Source: Hyphomicrobium sp. (GTDB lineage: Bacteria > Pseudomonadota > Alphaproteobacteria > Rhizobiales > Hyphomicrobiaceae). Taken from it: a DNA stretch of 64,000 bases. The notes beneath the pieces are model-generated. The model was given only the letters and a program-made list of their open reading frames with translations, was not told the origin of the DNA and ran no database searches. Of this stretch, positions 25,156 through 33,938 are shown in pieces. Within the stretch, counting starts at the first letter, position 1. Each line of letters opens with the position of its first letter. Both the position numbers and the translations under genes were made by a program. The stretch is taken from contig JALHOF010000007.1 in assembly GCA_022843145.1 (NCBI GenBank), forward strand, positions 1 through 64,000. Direction: 5' to 3'.

Positions 25156-27051
25156 ATGACACGGAAGAAATCCGATCCGCCGGCGACGCCCGCCGTCACA
25201 TCCGCAGTGGCGCCAGGACGGCCCGCAGGGCGGCCATATGTCGTGCTCGCGCGCAAGTACCGCCCCCAGACGTTCGACGATCTGATCGGCCAGTCGGCGA
25301 TGGTGCAGACGCTCACCAACGCCTTCGAGCAGGGCCGCATCGCGCAAGGCTTCATGCTGACCGGCGTGCGCGGCATCGGCAAGACGACCACGGCGCGCAT
25401 TCTGGCGCGCGCGCTCAACTATGAGCGAGATTCGATCGACCGGCCGACCATCGACATCGCCATTCCCGGCCGTCACTGCATCGAGATCATGGAGAGCCGG
25501 CATCCCGACGTGATCGAGATGGACGCCGCTTCGAACACCGGCATCGACAACATCCGCGAGATCATCGAGAGCGCACGCTACAAACCAATTCTCGCGCGGC
25601 ACAAAGTCTTCATCATCGACGAGGTTCACATGCTGTCCAAGGGCGCGTTCAACGCGCTCCTGAAGACGCTCGAAGAGCCGCCCGAGCATGTGAAGTTCAT
25701 TTTCGCCACGACCGAGATCCGCAAAGTTCCCGTCACTGTCCTGTCGCGCTGCCAGCGGTTCGATCTCCGGCGCGTCGATGTGCCTGAACTCGTGCAACAC
25801 TTCCGCCGCATCGCGACGAATGAAGGTGCCGAGGCCGACGACGACGCGCTGGCCCTGATCGCACGCGCGGCGGGCGGCAGCGTGCGCGACGGTTTGTCGA
25901 TCCTCGATCAGGCGATCGCCTCATGCTCGACCGATGCCTCCGGTACGACGTCCGGACACGTCACCGCGCCGGCCGTCCGCCAGATGCTCGGATTAGCCGA
26001 CCGCGGCCGCATCTTCGACTTGCTGGATCACCTCATGCGCGGCGACGCAAAGTCCGCGCTGCTGTCGTTCGCGGCACTCCACCATGATGGTGCCGAGCCG
26101 GTGCAAGCGCTGACCGATCTGGCCGAGGCGGTGCATTCGATTTCCCGCGTCAAGGCGACCGGTGGCGATGGCGCGGAGGATGTGCTTTCGGCCGAGGAGC
26201 GGCGCCGTGTCGGCGCCCTTGCCGGCCAACTTTCGATGCCGCTGCTCTCGCGCGCATGGCAAATGCTGTTGAAAGGCATCGAAGAGGCCGGCCGCGCGCA
26301 CGATCAGCTCGCCGCTGCCGAGATGGCGCTGATCCGCCTTGCCTACACCGCCGATCTTCCATCACCCGACGAGGTCATCAAGTCGCTCGGCGGCGCGACG
26401 ATCTCCGCCAACCGTGGCCGGCCGCAAGCAAACCGCACAACCGAGACACGCGGCCCGATGAATGAGGCTGTGGATGCCTCACCCGTGTCTTCGGCTTCCG
26501 GCGAGACGACAATCGACGATGACGTTACGGCCGCCGTCGAAGGACCAACGGACTTCATCATGCCTGTCGACAACGACGGCGATGACCTAGGGCTCGACGA
26601 TCCGGATGAAACGCCAGCCGCCTTCGTCTATCCGCAGGTGCGCTCGTTCGCCGAAGTCGTGGCACTCGCACGTCAGCGACGGGATGCCAAACTCACGGTG
26701 CATCTCGAAGAACACGTCAGTCTCGTCAAGCTCGACGCCGATTCGGGCTCGATCGATCTGTTCCTGCTGCCCGGCGCGCCCGCCGAGATCGCCAACGATC
26801 TTCGCGAGAAGCTCAACGCCTGGACCGGACGCAAATGGATGGTGATGCTGTCGCGACAGCGCGGCGAACCGCCCATAGGCGAGGTCCGGCGCCGGAACGA
26901 GGCGGCCGAGCTAGAGGAACTGAAACGTCACCCCGCCGTCGCCGCCGTTCTCGAGCAGTTTCCCGATGCCAGAATTTCGTCGGTCAAGCCCTTGGACCTG
27001 AGCGCGGCAAAACCGCTCGACGTTCGCAAGGACGAAACCGGAACGGGCTAG
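25156..27051 (+). CDS. dnaX: DNA polymerase III subunits gamma/tau
   Basis: Clamp-loader ATPase of 631 residues. It begins (after a short Pro-rich leader) with the signature YVVLARKYRPQTFDDLIGQ, then Walker A GVRGIGKTTTARILARAL, Walker B FIIDEVHMLSKGAFNALLKT and sensor 1 FATTEIRKVPVTVLSRCQRF. The zinc module between Walker A and MDAASNTGID is reduced, as in other Hyphomicrobiales, with only one Cys (GRHC). A long acidic linker leads to the tau-type C-terminal domain. It loads the sliding clamp and couples polymerases to the helicase. First gene of dnaX-ybaB-recR, just downstream of ffs. Confidence 0.96.
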   Translation: MTRKKSDPPATPAVTSAVAPGRPAGRPYVVLARKYRPQTFDDLIGQSAMVQTLTNAFEQGRIAQGFMLTGVRGIGKTTTARILARALNYERDSIDRPTIDIAIPGRHCIEIMESRHPDVIEMDAASNTGIDNIREIIESARYKPILARHKVFIIDEVHMLSKGAFNALLKTLEEPPEHVKFIFATTEIRKVPVTVLSRCQRFDLRRVDVPELVQHFRRIATNEGAEADDDALALIARAAGGSVRDGLSILDQAIASCSTDASGTTSGHVTAPAVRQMLGLADRGRIFDLLDHLMRGDAKSALLSFAALHHDGAEPVQALTDLAEAVHSISRVKATGGDGAEDVLSAEERRRVGALAGQLSMPLLSRAWQMLLKGIEEAGRAHDQLAAAEMALIRLAYTADLPSPDEVIKSLGGATISANRGRPQANRTTETRGPMNEAVDASPVSSASGETTIDDDVTAAVEGPTDFIMPVDNDGDDLGLDDPDETPAAFVYPQVRSFAEVVALARQRRDAKLTVHLEEHVSLVKLDADSGSIDLFLLPGAPAEIANDLREKLNAWTGRKWMVMLSRQRGEPPIGEVRRRNEAAELEELKRHPAVAAVLEQFPDARISSVKPLDLSAAKPLDVRKDETGTG

Positions 27052-27146
27052 CCTGATCCGGCTTGCACGGCTAGTCATCACCTGAATCGAACGCGCCATC
27101 CCGCACGGCACGCGGACGCGCAGCGCATCCAGAGAAAGGACACTGC

Positions 27147-27467
27147 ATGAAAGACCTGATGGGCATGATGGGCAAAGTGCGTGAGATGCAGACCCGAATG
27201 CAGAAGGTCCAGGAGGAGCTCGAAGCATTGGAAGTCGAGGGTGCGGCCGGTGGTGGTGTCGTGTCGGTGATGATGACCGGCAAGGGCGACATGCGCCGTG
27301 TCCACATCGATCCGTCTTTGATGAAGCCGGACGAAGCCGAGATCCTGGAGGATTTGATCCTGGCCGCCTGCAATGACGCCAAGCGCAAGGTCGAAGCGAC
27401 CATGCAGCAGAAGATGGCCGAAGTGACGGGCGGACTGCCGATGCCACCGGGTATGAAGCTCTTTTAG
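27147..27467 (+). CDS. ybaB: YbaB/EbfC family nucleoid-associated protein
   Basis: Protein of 106 residues matching YbaB/EbfC: MKDLMGMMGKVREMQTRMQK, then a beta sheet with GGGVVSVMMTGKGDMRRVHI and DEAEILEDLILAACNDA, ending in the Met/Pro-rich GGLPMPPGMKLF. It forms a tweezer-like dimer that binds DNA. It lies between dnaX and recR, its usual position, and an AGAAAGGA ribosome site precedes the ATG. A repeated hairpin array follows before recR. Confidence 0.95.
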   Translation: MKDLMGMMGKVREMQTRMQKVQEELEALEVEGAAGGGVVSVMMTGKGDMRRVHIDPSLMKPDEAEILEDLILAACNDAKRKVEATMQQKMAEVTGGLPMPPGMKLF

Positions 27468-27480
27468 TGGCGCGCCCGCG

Positions 27481-27619
27481 TCGGCGCTTGCGCCGGAGCG
27501 GTCACCTAAAGGCCAGTCACGTCGGCGCTTGCGCCGGAGCGGCCACCTAAAGGCCAGTCGCGTCGGCGCTTGCGCCGGAGCGGTCAGAAAGAAACCAGTC
27601 GGCGCTTGCGCCGGAGCGG
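27481..27619. repeat. Four-copy hairpin repeat array between ybaB and recR
   Basis: The 21-bp core TCGGCGCTTGCGCCGGAGCGG occurs at 27481-27501, 27522-27542, 27563-27583 and 27599-27619, with periods 41, 41 and 36. Each core contains the perfect palindrome GGCGC-TT-GCGCC. The spacers of the first copies share CACCTAAAGGCCAGT. A diverged, inverted relative lies at 46599-46619. REP-like in size and palindromic nature; function unknown. Confidence 0.9.
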
Positions 27620-27670
27620 GCAAGATGGAGCCCACCGCGCCGCCGCAACTTCGTAGATCCGGATTGCACC

Positions 27671-28279
27671 ATGTCGTCGAAGAAAGTCGCAGGCCCAGAG
27701 ATCGAACGGCTCGTGCAATTGCTAGCACGGCTGCCGGGACTTGGGCCGCGTTCGGCGCGCAAAGCGACCCTCGCGCTCCTGAAGCGGCGCCACGATCTGC
27801 TCGAACCGTTGTCGCAAGCATTGGCCACCGCGGCGGCCCGCATCGTCGAATGCCCGTCATGCGGCAATCTCGACACCGTGGCCCCGTGCACGCTGTGCCA
27901 GGACCCGAGGCGCGATCCGAGTTTGATCGTTGTCGTCGAGGAAGTGGGCGACCTCTGGGCGCTCGAGCGCGCCGGAGTCGTGTCCTCTCTCTACCATGTG
28001 CTCGGTGGCCACCTGTCGCCGCTCGACGGCATCGGTCCCGACAAGCTCAATATCGCAAAACTCATCGAGCGTGCGGGGGCAGAGCCGGTCAAGGAAGTTC
28101 TGCTGGCGCTGAACACGACGGTTGAAGGCCAGTCGACGGCGCACTACGTGACCGAGCAACTGGCCGCAACCGGCGTCGCCGTTTCGCGGCTGGCTCAAGG
28201 CGTCCCCGTCGGCGGCGAACTCGACTATCTCGACGAAGGGACGCTAGCGGCCGCCATACGATCGCGCCGACGCGTGTGA
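27671..28279 (+). CDS. recR: Recombination protein RecR
   Basis: Protein of 202 residues. An N-terminal helix-hairpin-helix ([20 protein letters not shown]) is followed by a four-Cys zinc finger ([16 protein letters not shown]), a Toprim domain ([17 protein letters not shown], then [16 protein letters not shown]) and the C-terminal Walker-like stretch. RecR works with RecF and RecO to load RecA on gapped DNA. Distance from ybaB is 203 bases because of the hairpin array, so coupling within the dnaX operon may be weakened. Confidence 0.96.
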   Translation: MSSKKVAGPEIERLVQLLARLPGLGPRSARKATLALLKRRHDLLEPLSQALATAAARIVECPSCGNLDTVAPCTLCQDPRRDPSLIVVVEEVGDLWALERAGVVSSLYHVLGGHLSPLDGIGPDKLNIAKLIERAGAEPVKEVLLALNTTVEGQSTAHYVTEQLAATGVAVSRLAQGVPVGGELDYLDEGTLAAAIRSRRRV

Positions 28280-28315
28280 CGCACTCGCTGAAAAGGCGCG
28301 ACATTTCTTCGCGCA

Positions 28316-29800
28316 ATGCCACACCGGGACGCCTCGACTGAGACGCCGCACTCTGAAAGTGAGCCGAAATTGGCTGCCCCCGTCGACGTCCCGCCTGATA
28401 CGACCAGCACGCGCACCCGCGGACGCGGCGGTGAGCCGCCGAAGTTCGTTAGCGGCTCGATCCTGCGCCACATCCTGGTGATGACGGGCGCCGGCGCGGT
28501 CGGTCTCATGGCGATCTTCATCGGCGACCTCGCCAACATGTGGTTTCTCAGCCGCCTGAATGACGAAGCCGTCATTGCGGCCATTGGCTACGCGAGTTCG
28601 ATCCTGTTTTTCACGATTTCGATCGGCATCGGCCTGTCGATCGCCGCCACGTCTCTCGTGTCGCCCGCGATCGGCGCCGGCTATCGGATGCGTGCACGCC
28701 GGCTGTCGGTCAACGTCCACCTTGCCACATTCGCCGTCTCGCTCGTGCTCGGCATCGGAGTTTGGGCGGCCTCATCGTGGATGCTGACCAAGCTCGGCGC
28801 TGCGGGACGCACCCACGACCTCGCCGGCGACTATCTCGACATCCTGCTGCCTTCGCTGCCCTTGCTCGCCGTGGCCATGACGTCGGCGGCCGTGTTGCGT
28901 TCGGTCGGCGATGCCCGCCGCGCGATGAACGTCACGTTGATCATCGCCGTGGTCAACGTCATCCTCGATCCGATCCTCATTTTTGGATTGGACCTCGGCA
29001 TTCGCGGAGCCGCCATTGCATCGACGGTCGCGCGCGTCGCCGCACTCGCCGTCGGGCTTTACGGCGTCATGAAGGTGCACGATCTGATGGGCCGCCCGCG
29101 CCTGCGTCCGTTCCTGGGCGACGTGCGCGCCATGCTCGCCATCGCGGCCCCGGCCATTCTCACCAACATCGCCACGCCGGCCGCCAACGCCTATGTCACC
29201 GCCGCCATCGCGCCGAGCGGAGACGCCGCCGTCGCCGCCTGGGCGATCATCGGCCGCATCATGCCGGTCGCGTTCGGCGCGATCTACGCCCTTTCCGGCA
29301 CCATCGGTCCGATCATCGGGCAGAATCACGGCGCCCGCCGCTACGACCGGGTGCGGGAAGCAATCCGGCAGTCACTCGCGGTTACGGCCGTGTTCACATT
29401 GCTTGCCTGGGCGCTTCTCGCAATCTTCGCCGAACCCTTGGCATCCACGTTCCGCGCTACGGGTGAAGCGGCGGAACTCGTCATCCTGTTCTGCCGCACG
29501 CTCGCGCCGTTGTTCGTATTCATGGGCGCGCTGTTCATTGCCAACGCGGTATTCAACACCCTCGGCTACGCGCACTACTCGACCGTGCTGAACTGGTTGC
29601 GCGCCACCGTCGGCACGGTGCCGTTCGTCGACGCGGGCGCCACGATGGCCGGCGCCAAGGGGGTGCTCGCCGGCAACATGATCGGCGGTGTGCTGTTCGG
29701 CATTGTGGCCGCTGGATTGTCGTTCTGGCTCGTCGACCGCATCGCCGCCCAGCGCGGCCTGCCTGCAGCCCCCGGCGGCGGAGATGCCGGACCGCGTTGA
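28316..29800 (+). CDS. MATE family efflux transporter
   Basis: Inner-membrane protein of 494 residues with about 12 hydrophobic helices arranged as two homologous halves, typical of MATE (multidrug and toxin extrusion) exporters. These use H+ or Na+ antiport to expel cationic drugs or metabolites. The N-terminal about 45 residues are polar and Thr/Pro-rich before the first helix (GSILRHILVMTGAGAVGLM). Other family features are FLSRLNDEAVIAAIGYAS and VSPAIGAGYRMRARRL. Gene starts 36 bases after recR. The substrate cannot be predicted. Confidence 0.9.
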   Translation: MPHRDASTETPHSESEPKLAAPVDVPPDTTSTRTRGRGGEPPKFVSGSILRHILVMTGAGAVGLMAIFIGDLANMWFLSRLNDEAVIAAIGYASSILFFTISIGIGLSIAATSLVSPAIGAGYRMRARRLSVNVHLATFAVSLVLGIGVWAASSWMLTKLGAAGRTHDLAGDYLDILLPSLPLLAVAMTSAAVLRSVGDARRAMNVTLIIAVVNVILDPILIFGLDLGIRGAAIASTVARVAALAVGLYGVMKVHDLMGRPRLRPFLGDVRAMLAIAAPAILTNIATPAANAYVTAAIAPSGDAAVAAWAIIGRIMPVAFGAIYALSGTIGPIIGQNHGARRYDRVREAIRQSLAVTAVFTLLAWALLAIFAEPLASTFRATGEAAELVILFCRTLAPLFVFMGALFIANAVFNTLGYAHYSTVLNWLRATVGTVPFVDAGATMAGAKGVLAGNMIGGVLFGIVAAGLSFWLVDRIAAQRGLPAAPGGGDAGPR

Positions 29801-29937
29801 CGCGAACGCGCCCTGCGCCTATTCACATTCGTCCGGAGCGCGATTCCCTTTCGTCTGTTTGGCGTCGTTTTTCTGCTCGGCCCGGCGCCCGGCTGCAACA
29901 GACGACCGCGGAACATCATGCAGATGACGGCCTCACA

Positions 29938-31068
29938 ATGACCACTGGCCGCGCCGAACCCGCAGCCGTCGACCGCGTGGCCATCGCCGGCCCGTCCGAT
30001 CTGGCCCTGCTGCGGAACCGCGACAGCCTCATCCGCGAACTGGTGGCGCGCCGCAAGACCGTGCTCTGTATCGCGCCGTCCTTCGATGCCGACCGGCGGC
30101 GCGCGCTCAACTTGATGGGCGCGGAGACCGTCGCCTTCGATCCGCCGCCCGGCCGCATCCGGCTGCTCGACGACTGGCAGCGGCGGAAATCGCTCGCGGA
30201 ACTTCTTGCGGACTGGAAACCCGACGCACTGCTTGGCTTCGGCCTGCCGATGATGATCGAAGCGCTGCTGGCGGCGAAGCGGGCACGTGTGCCGCGACGC
30301 GTGGCTCTCATCAACGGTCCGCTCGAAAGCATTGCCGCCGACGGCAAGCCGGTGCCCACGCGACACCTGGTACAAGCCCTCTCATCGATTGACGCGGCCA
30401 TCGCGCACAATCCGCACCTTGCGCATCAGGCGCGTGCACTCGCCGGCCCCAAGAATTCGGCCACGTGGACGGTCGTGCCGGGCGCCGGCGTCGATGTCTC
30501 TCATCATACGGTCGCACCGCTCCCTCCGATTGAAGGTGGGCTCGTCTTTCTGATGATTGCACCACTCGACACACGCCACGGCGTTCTCGATTTCGCAGAT
30601 GCCGCACGTCAGATTCGAGCGCATGGTCGCCGCGCCCGATTCCAACTCGTCGCAACGCCATCCTTAGCCGCCGACGCCATTTCGCGCGACGACCTCGCGC
30701 CCTACGCCGGCGACCTCGAAATCCTCGACCCCGTCGACGACGTTCGCCCGCTGCTCGCAGCCTGCCACGTCTACGTCTGTCCGTCGCGCGCCGAGGGGAT
30801 GCCGCGCACGGTGCTCGAGGCGCTGGCGGCAGGCCGGCCCGTCATCACGACGAACACACCCGGCTGCCGGGAGGCGATCGACGAGCGCGTCAACGGCTGC
30901 CTGGTCCCGCCACGCGACGCCGGCGCCCTCACGCTGGCGATCGAGAGCGTCCTGAAACGCCCAGACCTGATTCCCTCTCAATCTCGAGCGAGCAGGCGCA
31001 AGGCCGAGCGCCGTTTCGACGTCAGAGACGTCAATCGCACACTGTTGGACGCACTCGGTATTCTCTGA
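29938..31068 (+). CDS. Glycosyltransferase family 4
   Basis: GT-B fold glycosyltransferase of about 376 residues. The C-terminal donor-binding half is clear: VYVCPSRAEGMPRTVLEALA with the nucleotide-sugar binding Glu, then GRPVITTNTPGCREAIDERV and NGCLVPPRDA. The N-terminal half has a weak Rossmann pattern (VLCIAPSFDADRRRAL). The gene could start at ATG 29938 or, with an unusual basic 47-residue extension, at TTG 29797 overlapping the MATE stop; ATG is preferred though its ribosome site is weak. Such enzymes build lipopolysaccharide or exopolysaccharide, but no polysaccharide cluster surrounds it. Confidence 0.85.
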   Translation: MTTGRAEPAAVDRVAIAGPSDLALLRNRDSLIRELVARRKTVLCIAPSFDADRRRALNLMGAETVAFDPPPGRIRLLDDWQRRKSLAELLADWKPDALLGFGLPMMIEALLAAKRARVPRRVALINGPLESIAADGKPVPTRHLVQALSSIDAAIAHNPHLAHQARALAGPKNSATWTVVPGAGVDVSHHTVAPLPPIEGGLVFLMIAPLDTRHGVLDFADAARQIRAHGRRARFQLVATPSLAADAISRDDLAPYAGDLEILDPVDDVRPLLAACHVYVCPSRAEGMPRTVLEALAAGRPVITTNTPGCREAIDERVNGCLVPPRDAGALTLAIESVLKRPDLIPSQSRASRRKAERRFDVRDVNRTLLDALGIL

Positions 31069-31091
31069 AGCTAGCGCCTCCGAGCGGATCT

Positions 31092-32270
31092 CTATCGGGC
31101 ATGGGCCTCGACGGCCGCGATGATCGGCGTCACCACATCGATGCCTGCGGCTTTCTCGATAGGCGACAAGAGCGGCGCTGTCGCCACCGCGACCACACCG
31201 TGTTTTCCCTCGGCAGCCGCGATATCGACCGTCGCTAGCCCGAGCCGCAGCGCCCGTGTCGCGCGCCGTGCGATCGATCGCATGTCGACCGGTGGCCGTC
31301 CGTCGATTGCGACAAGCCGCCCGCGCTTCAATTCCACCGCCGCGACCACCTTGTGATCGACGAGCAGCAACCGCAGCACGCGTTCTGGCGAAGATGCGTC
31401 CATCGGCGGCCGCTCACCACCGAATGCCAAGCTCGCTGTCGGAGACAACACGCCGGCGCGGAGCAGCGCCTGCATCACCGTGACCTCCGATCGCATCCGT
31501 TCGAGCGCCTCGGCGGGATTGAGCGCGAACGCGCCGATCATTTCAAGCTGCCTGACCACCGCCGGACCATGCGGGTTGGCGCCGCCAATGCGAGGAATGA
31601 CCGCGTCGAACGGGCCGAATGGCTCGGCCGCGCGCATCAGACCCGGAATCGCGTTGTGGAACGTCAGCGTCAAAGATGCCGGGTCGATGAATTCGAGAGT
31701 ATGACCACGTGCCGCCGCCACCTCTGCAAGACGCCGGCTGGAAACGGCGTCGGGACGCTTTGTCACGACCGCGATGCGCAATGGCCGGATCGCGAGCTCG
31801 GGCCGCGGAAGGCTGCGATAGGTCCGATAACTGAGCTTCGGCTGGCGAAAGGATGTCCCGGGCTCCACGATCATATCGGATCGGATTGCCTGCCGTCCCA
31901 GAAGCATCCGGTACGACATGGTCACACGGTTCGTCAGCGTTACTTCGATCGGCCAACTGTGTGCGCCGATGCGGATCGTTGTCGAAATGACATAGCGGCT
32001 CTCGCTGTCACCATTCGAACTCGTCACGTCGCGACGTCCGATGACCGGGGCTGAGCACGAGACCGCAAGGCTCGCTCGGGCCGGGTGCGGATGTACGACG
32101 AACCGGACCTTGGGCGCCACCGCGGGGCCGAAAAGCTCGATGTCGCTGGCATGGAGCGCCGACGTCCGCGCGCCGGTATCGACCTTGGCCTTCACCGCAG
32201 GCAAGCCGAGGTCGGGCAGCGCGACCCACTCCTCCCAGCCCAAGATCAACGGTGCCGGCACGACGTCCAT
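31092..32270 (-). CDS. RimB-like retropepsin domain fused to a degenerate RimK ATP-grasp
   Basis: Protein of 392 residues with two parts. Residues about 5-150 match the RimB / 'ATP-dependent zinc protease' family of retropepsin-like proteins, with VKAKVDTGARTSALHA (catalytic-type DTGA at 31-34) and YRMLLGRQAI. Residues about 163-392 align with RimK, the ATP-grasp ligase that adds glutamate to ribosomal protein S6: LRIAVVTKRPDAVSSRRLAE, FDAVIPRIGG, VVRQLEMIGAFALNPAEA. The ATP-binding lobe (about 85 residues with the KLLEGTQGIGV-type loop) is absent, and the metal-binding EVNSSPG is replaced by AVATAPL. The RimK half therefore looks catalytically dead. The domain assignment is firm; the function is unknown. 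Confidence 0.85.
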   Translation of the reverse strand: MDVVPAPLILGWEEWVALPDLGLPAVKAKVDTGARTSALHASDIELFGPAVAPKVRFVVHPHPARASLAVSCSAPVIGRRDVTSSNGDSESRYVISTTIRIGAHSWPIEVTLTNRVTMSYRMLLGRQAIRSDMIVEPGTSFRQPKLSYRTYRSLPRPELAIRPLRIAVVTKRPDAVSSRRLAEVAAARGHTLEFIDPASLTLTFHNAIPGLMRAAEPFGPFDAVIPRIGGANPHGPAVVRQLEMIGAFALNPAEALERMRSEVTVMQALLRAGVLSPTASLAFGGERPPMDASSPERVLRLLLVDHKVVAAVELKRGRLVAIDGRPPVDMRSIARRATRALRLGLATVDIAAAEGKHGVVAVATAPLLSPIEKAAGIDVVTPIIAAVEAHAR

Positions 32271-32499
32271 CCGATAAAATTAAGTTGATGCGAGAGAGCT
32301 AGTGCAAGGCACTGGAATGCGCAACTTTTCCGTCCGTGCGGACACGAACATTCATTCCCCGTCCGGCCGCTCGGCCGTGCCGTCGTCGCGATCCAGCCGC
32401 GAGCCGGTGTGTATGTTCTCTCCGAGCTCTGCGGTCAGGGCTTCACGGCAGGCGCCGTTCCCGCGTACACCAAGCCGACCGATCAGCCCGCGAGGACAA
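32271..32499. promoter_or_regulatory. Divergent promoter region, rimB-like / glycosyltransferase
   Basis: A 229-base gap between divergently read genes. AAATTAAG-type AT-rich DNA lies next to the leftward gene. No defined operator recognised. Confidence 0.35.
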
Positions 32500-33216
32500 A
32501 TGCGAGACGGAAAGACTATCGGCGTCGTCATCCCTGCGTTGAACGAGGAGGAGGCGATCGGCCGAGTGATCGCGGACATCCCGGCCTGGGTCGATCGCAT
32601 CGTCGTCGCCGACAATGGTTCGCACGACCGCACCGCCGACGTCGCCCGGCATGCCGGTGCGATTGTCGTGGCCGAGCCGGAACCCGGCTATGGCGCCGCC
32701 TGTCTCGCGGGGCTCGAGCAACTTCGCGACATCGACATCATCGTCTTCCTGGACGGCGACTATTCCGACTACCCCGAGGACATGGCCGATCTCGTCGCGC
32801 CGATCACGTCCGGCACGGCCGAAATGGTCCTTGGTTCGCGCGTGCTCGGCCAGCGTGAGGCAGGGTCACTCACGCCACAGCAGCACTTCGGCAATTGGCT
32901 CGCGACATCGCTGATCCGGATGATCTGGGGCGCGCGTTACACCGATCTCGGGCCGTTTCGCGCTATCAACCGCAGGGCACTCGACACACTCGCAATGGCC
33001 GACCGCAATTATGGCTGGACCGTCGAAATGCAGGTGAAGGCGGCGGAACTCGGTCTCAGGTCGCATGAAGTGCCTGTCCGCTACCGGCGCCGGATCGGCG
33101 TTTCCAAGGTTTCTGGCACCGTCTCCGGTTCGATCAAGGCCGGCGTCAAAATCCTGTCGGTCATCGGGCGACATGCCATGCGCGCCCGCTCGTCTCGCGC
33201 CCGCGCACAGGGTTGA
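32500..33216 (+). CDS. Glycosyltransferase family 2
   Basis: Cytoplasmic GT-A enzyme of 238 residues. It begins TIGVVIPALNEEEAIGRVI, the nucleotide-binding start of GT2. It has VVADNGSHDRTADVA, the metal-binding FLDGDYSDYPEDM in place of DxD, and a C-terminal GPFRAINRRAL with the acceptor region NYGWTVEMQVKAAE. This resembles dolichol- or undecaprenyl-phosphate sugar transferases such as DPM1-like proteins. ATG 32500 has AGGA just upstream; the longer open frame from 32302 has no family resemblance. Likely makes a lipid-linked sugar; the sugar is unknown. Confidence 0.87.
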   Translation: MRDGKTIGVVIPALNEEEAIGRVIADIPAWVDRIVVADNGSHDRTADVARHAGAIVVAEPEPGYGAACLAGLEQLRDIDIIVFLDGDYSDYPEDMADLVAPITSGTAEMVLGSRVLGQREAGSLTPQQHFGNWLATSLIRMIWGARYTDLGPFRAINRRALDTLAMADRNYGWTVEMQVKAAELGLRSHEVPVRYRRRIGVSKVSGTVSGSIKAGVKILSVIGRHAMRARSSRARAQG

Positions 33217-33277
33217 GAAGCGCCGGCTTGGGCCTCGCCCGCTCGCACGAGGCGATTTATCGCGATACTCTTGCCTC

Positions 33278-33910
33278 ATGATTCGTCGCGCTGCACGTCA
33301 CGTCGGCACCGGCATCGCGGCCCGAGCGGCTGCGGTCATCGTGATGCTGCTATCGTCCGCGTCGGCCGCGACGTCTACCGAGAGGCGCCGCTCGCCGCCG
33401 CCGGCCTCGATCGAATTGCAGCCGTCCCAGCGCGCGGATCTCGACAGCATCGAAGTTGAAATTTCCGACCCGCGTCAGACACGTTCTCCTCGCCGCGCCG
33501 TCACCGACCTGCTGGTCGTCCTGCTTCCCGGCCGGACCCCGCTCGACCGCGCCCTCGATCCGTCGGGGGGCCTCGGCGTCGCCACCGAACGCCGATTGTT
33601 CCGCGCACAAGTCACGGTTGTCAGCGGCGGCAGGATGCATCGCGGGCCGGTCGCATGGTGCAGTGGCTTTAACGATGGCTTGTCAATTTGTGACGTCGAG
33701 TGCGACGGCGGACGCCTGAGCATCAGACACAGCCCGAAGGCCGCAACGAAGTTCGCGCTGATCGTCGGACCTGGCGCCAGCGGCGACGACAGCGGCGGAT
33801 CATCCGGCGGAGGCATTTCGCTTTCGGCTTGCAGCCTTGACGGCGCCGACGATATGCGACTTGTCGCCCGGCGGGGCTCGGTCGCCGATATCGATTTGAG
33901 CGACGACTGA
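33278..33910 (+). CDS. Secreted protein of unknown function
   Basis: Protein of 210 residues with a signal peptide (VGTGIAARAAAVIVMLLSSA, cleavage near ASAATS). The mature part has a beta-rich look with two Cys pairs in AWCSGFNDGLSICDVECDGG and a later ACSLDGAD, and a Gly/Ser-rich insert (GDDSGGSSGGGISL). I do not recognise a catalytic motif. ATG 33278 begins the signal peptide; the upstream open frame is the shadow of the glycosyltransferase gene. It lies 61 bases after that gene and is convergent with the next one. It may be a periplasmic or surface protein; function unknown. Confidence 0.65.
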   Translation: MIRRAARHVGTGIAARAAAVIVMLLSSASAATSTERRRSPPPASIELQPSQRADLDSIEVEISDPRQTRSPRRAVTDLLVVLLPGRTPLDRALDPSGGLGVATERRLFRAQVTVVSGGRMHRGPVAWCSGFNDGLSICDVECDGGRLSIRHSPKAATKFALIVGPGASGDDSGGSSGGGISLSACSLDGADDMRLVARRGSVADIDLSDD

Positions 33911-33938
33911 CGGCCGCTTCGGCCGGCCGCAGCATATC

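Noticed and set aside
27481-27619. CRISPR array
   Set aside because: Only four copies, repeats shorter than typical, spacers repeat one another and are only 15-20 bases; no cas genes in the window.
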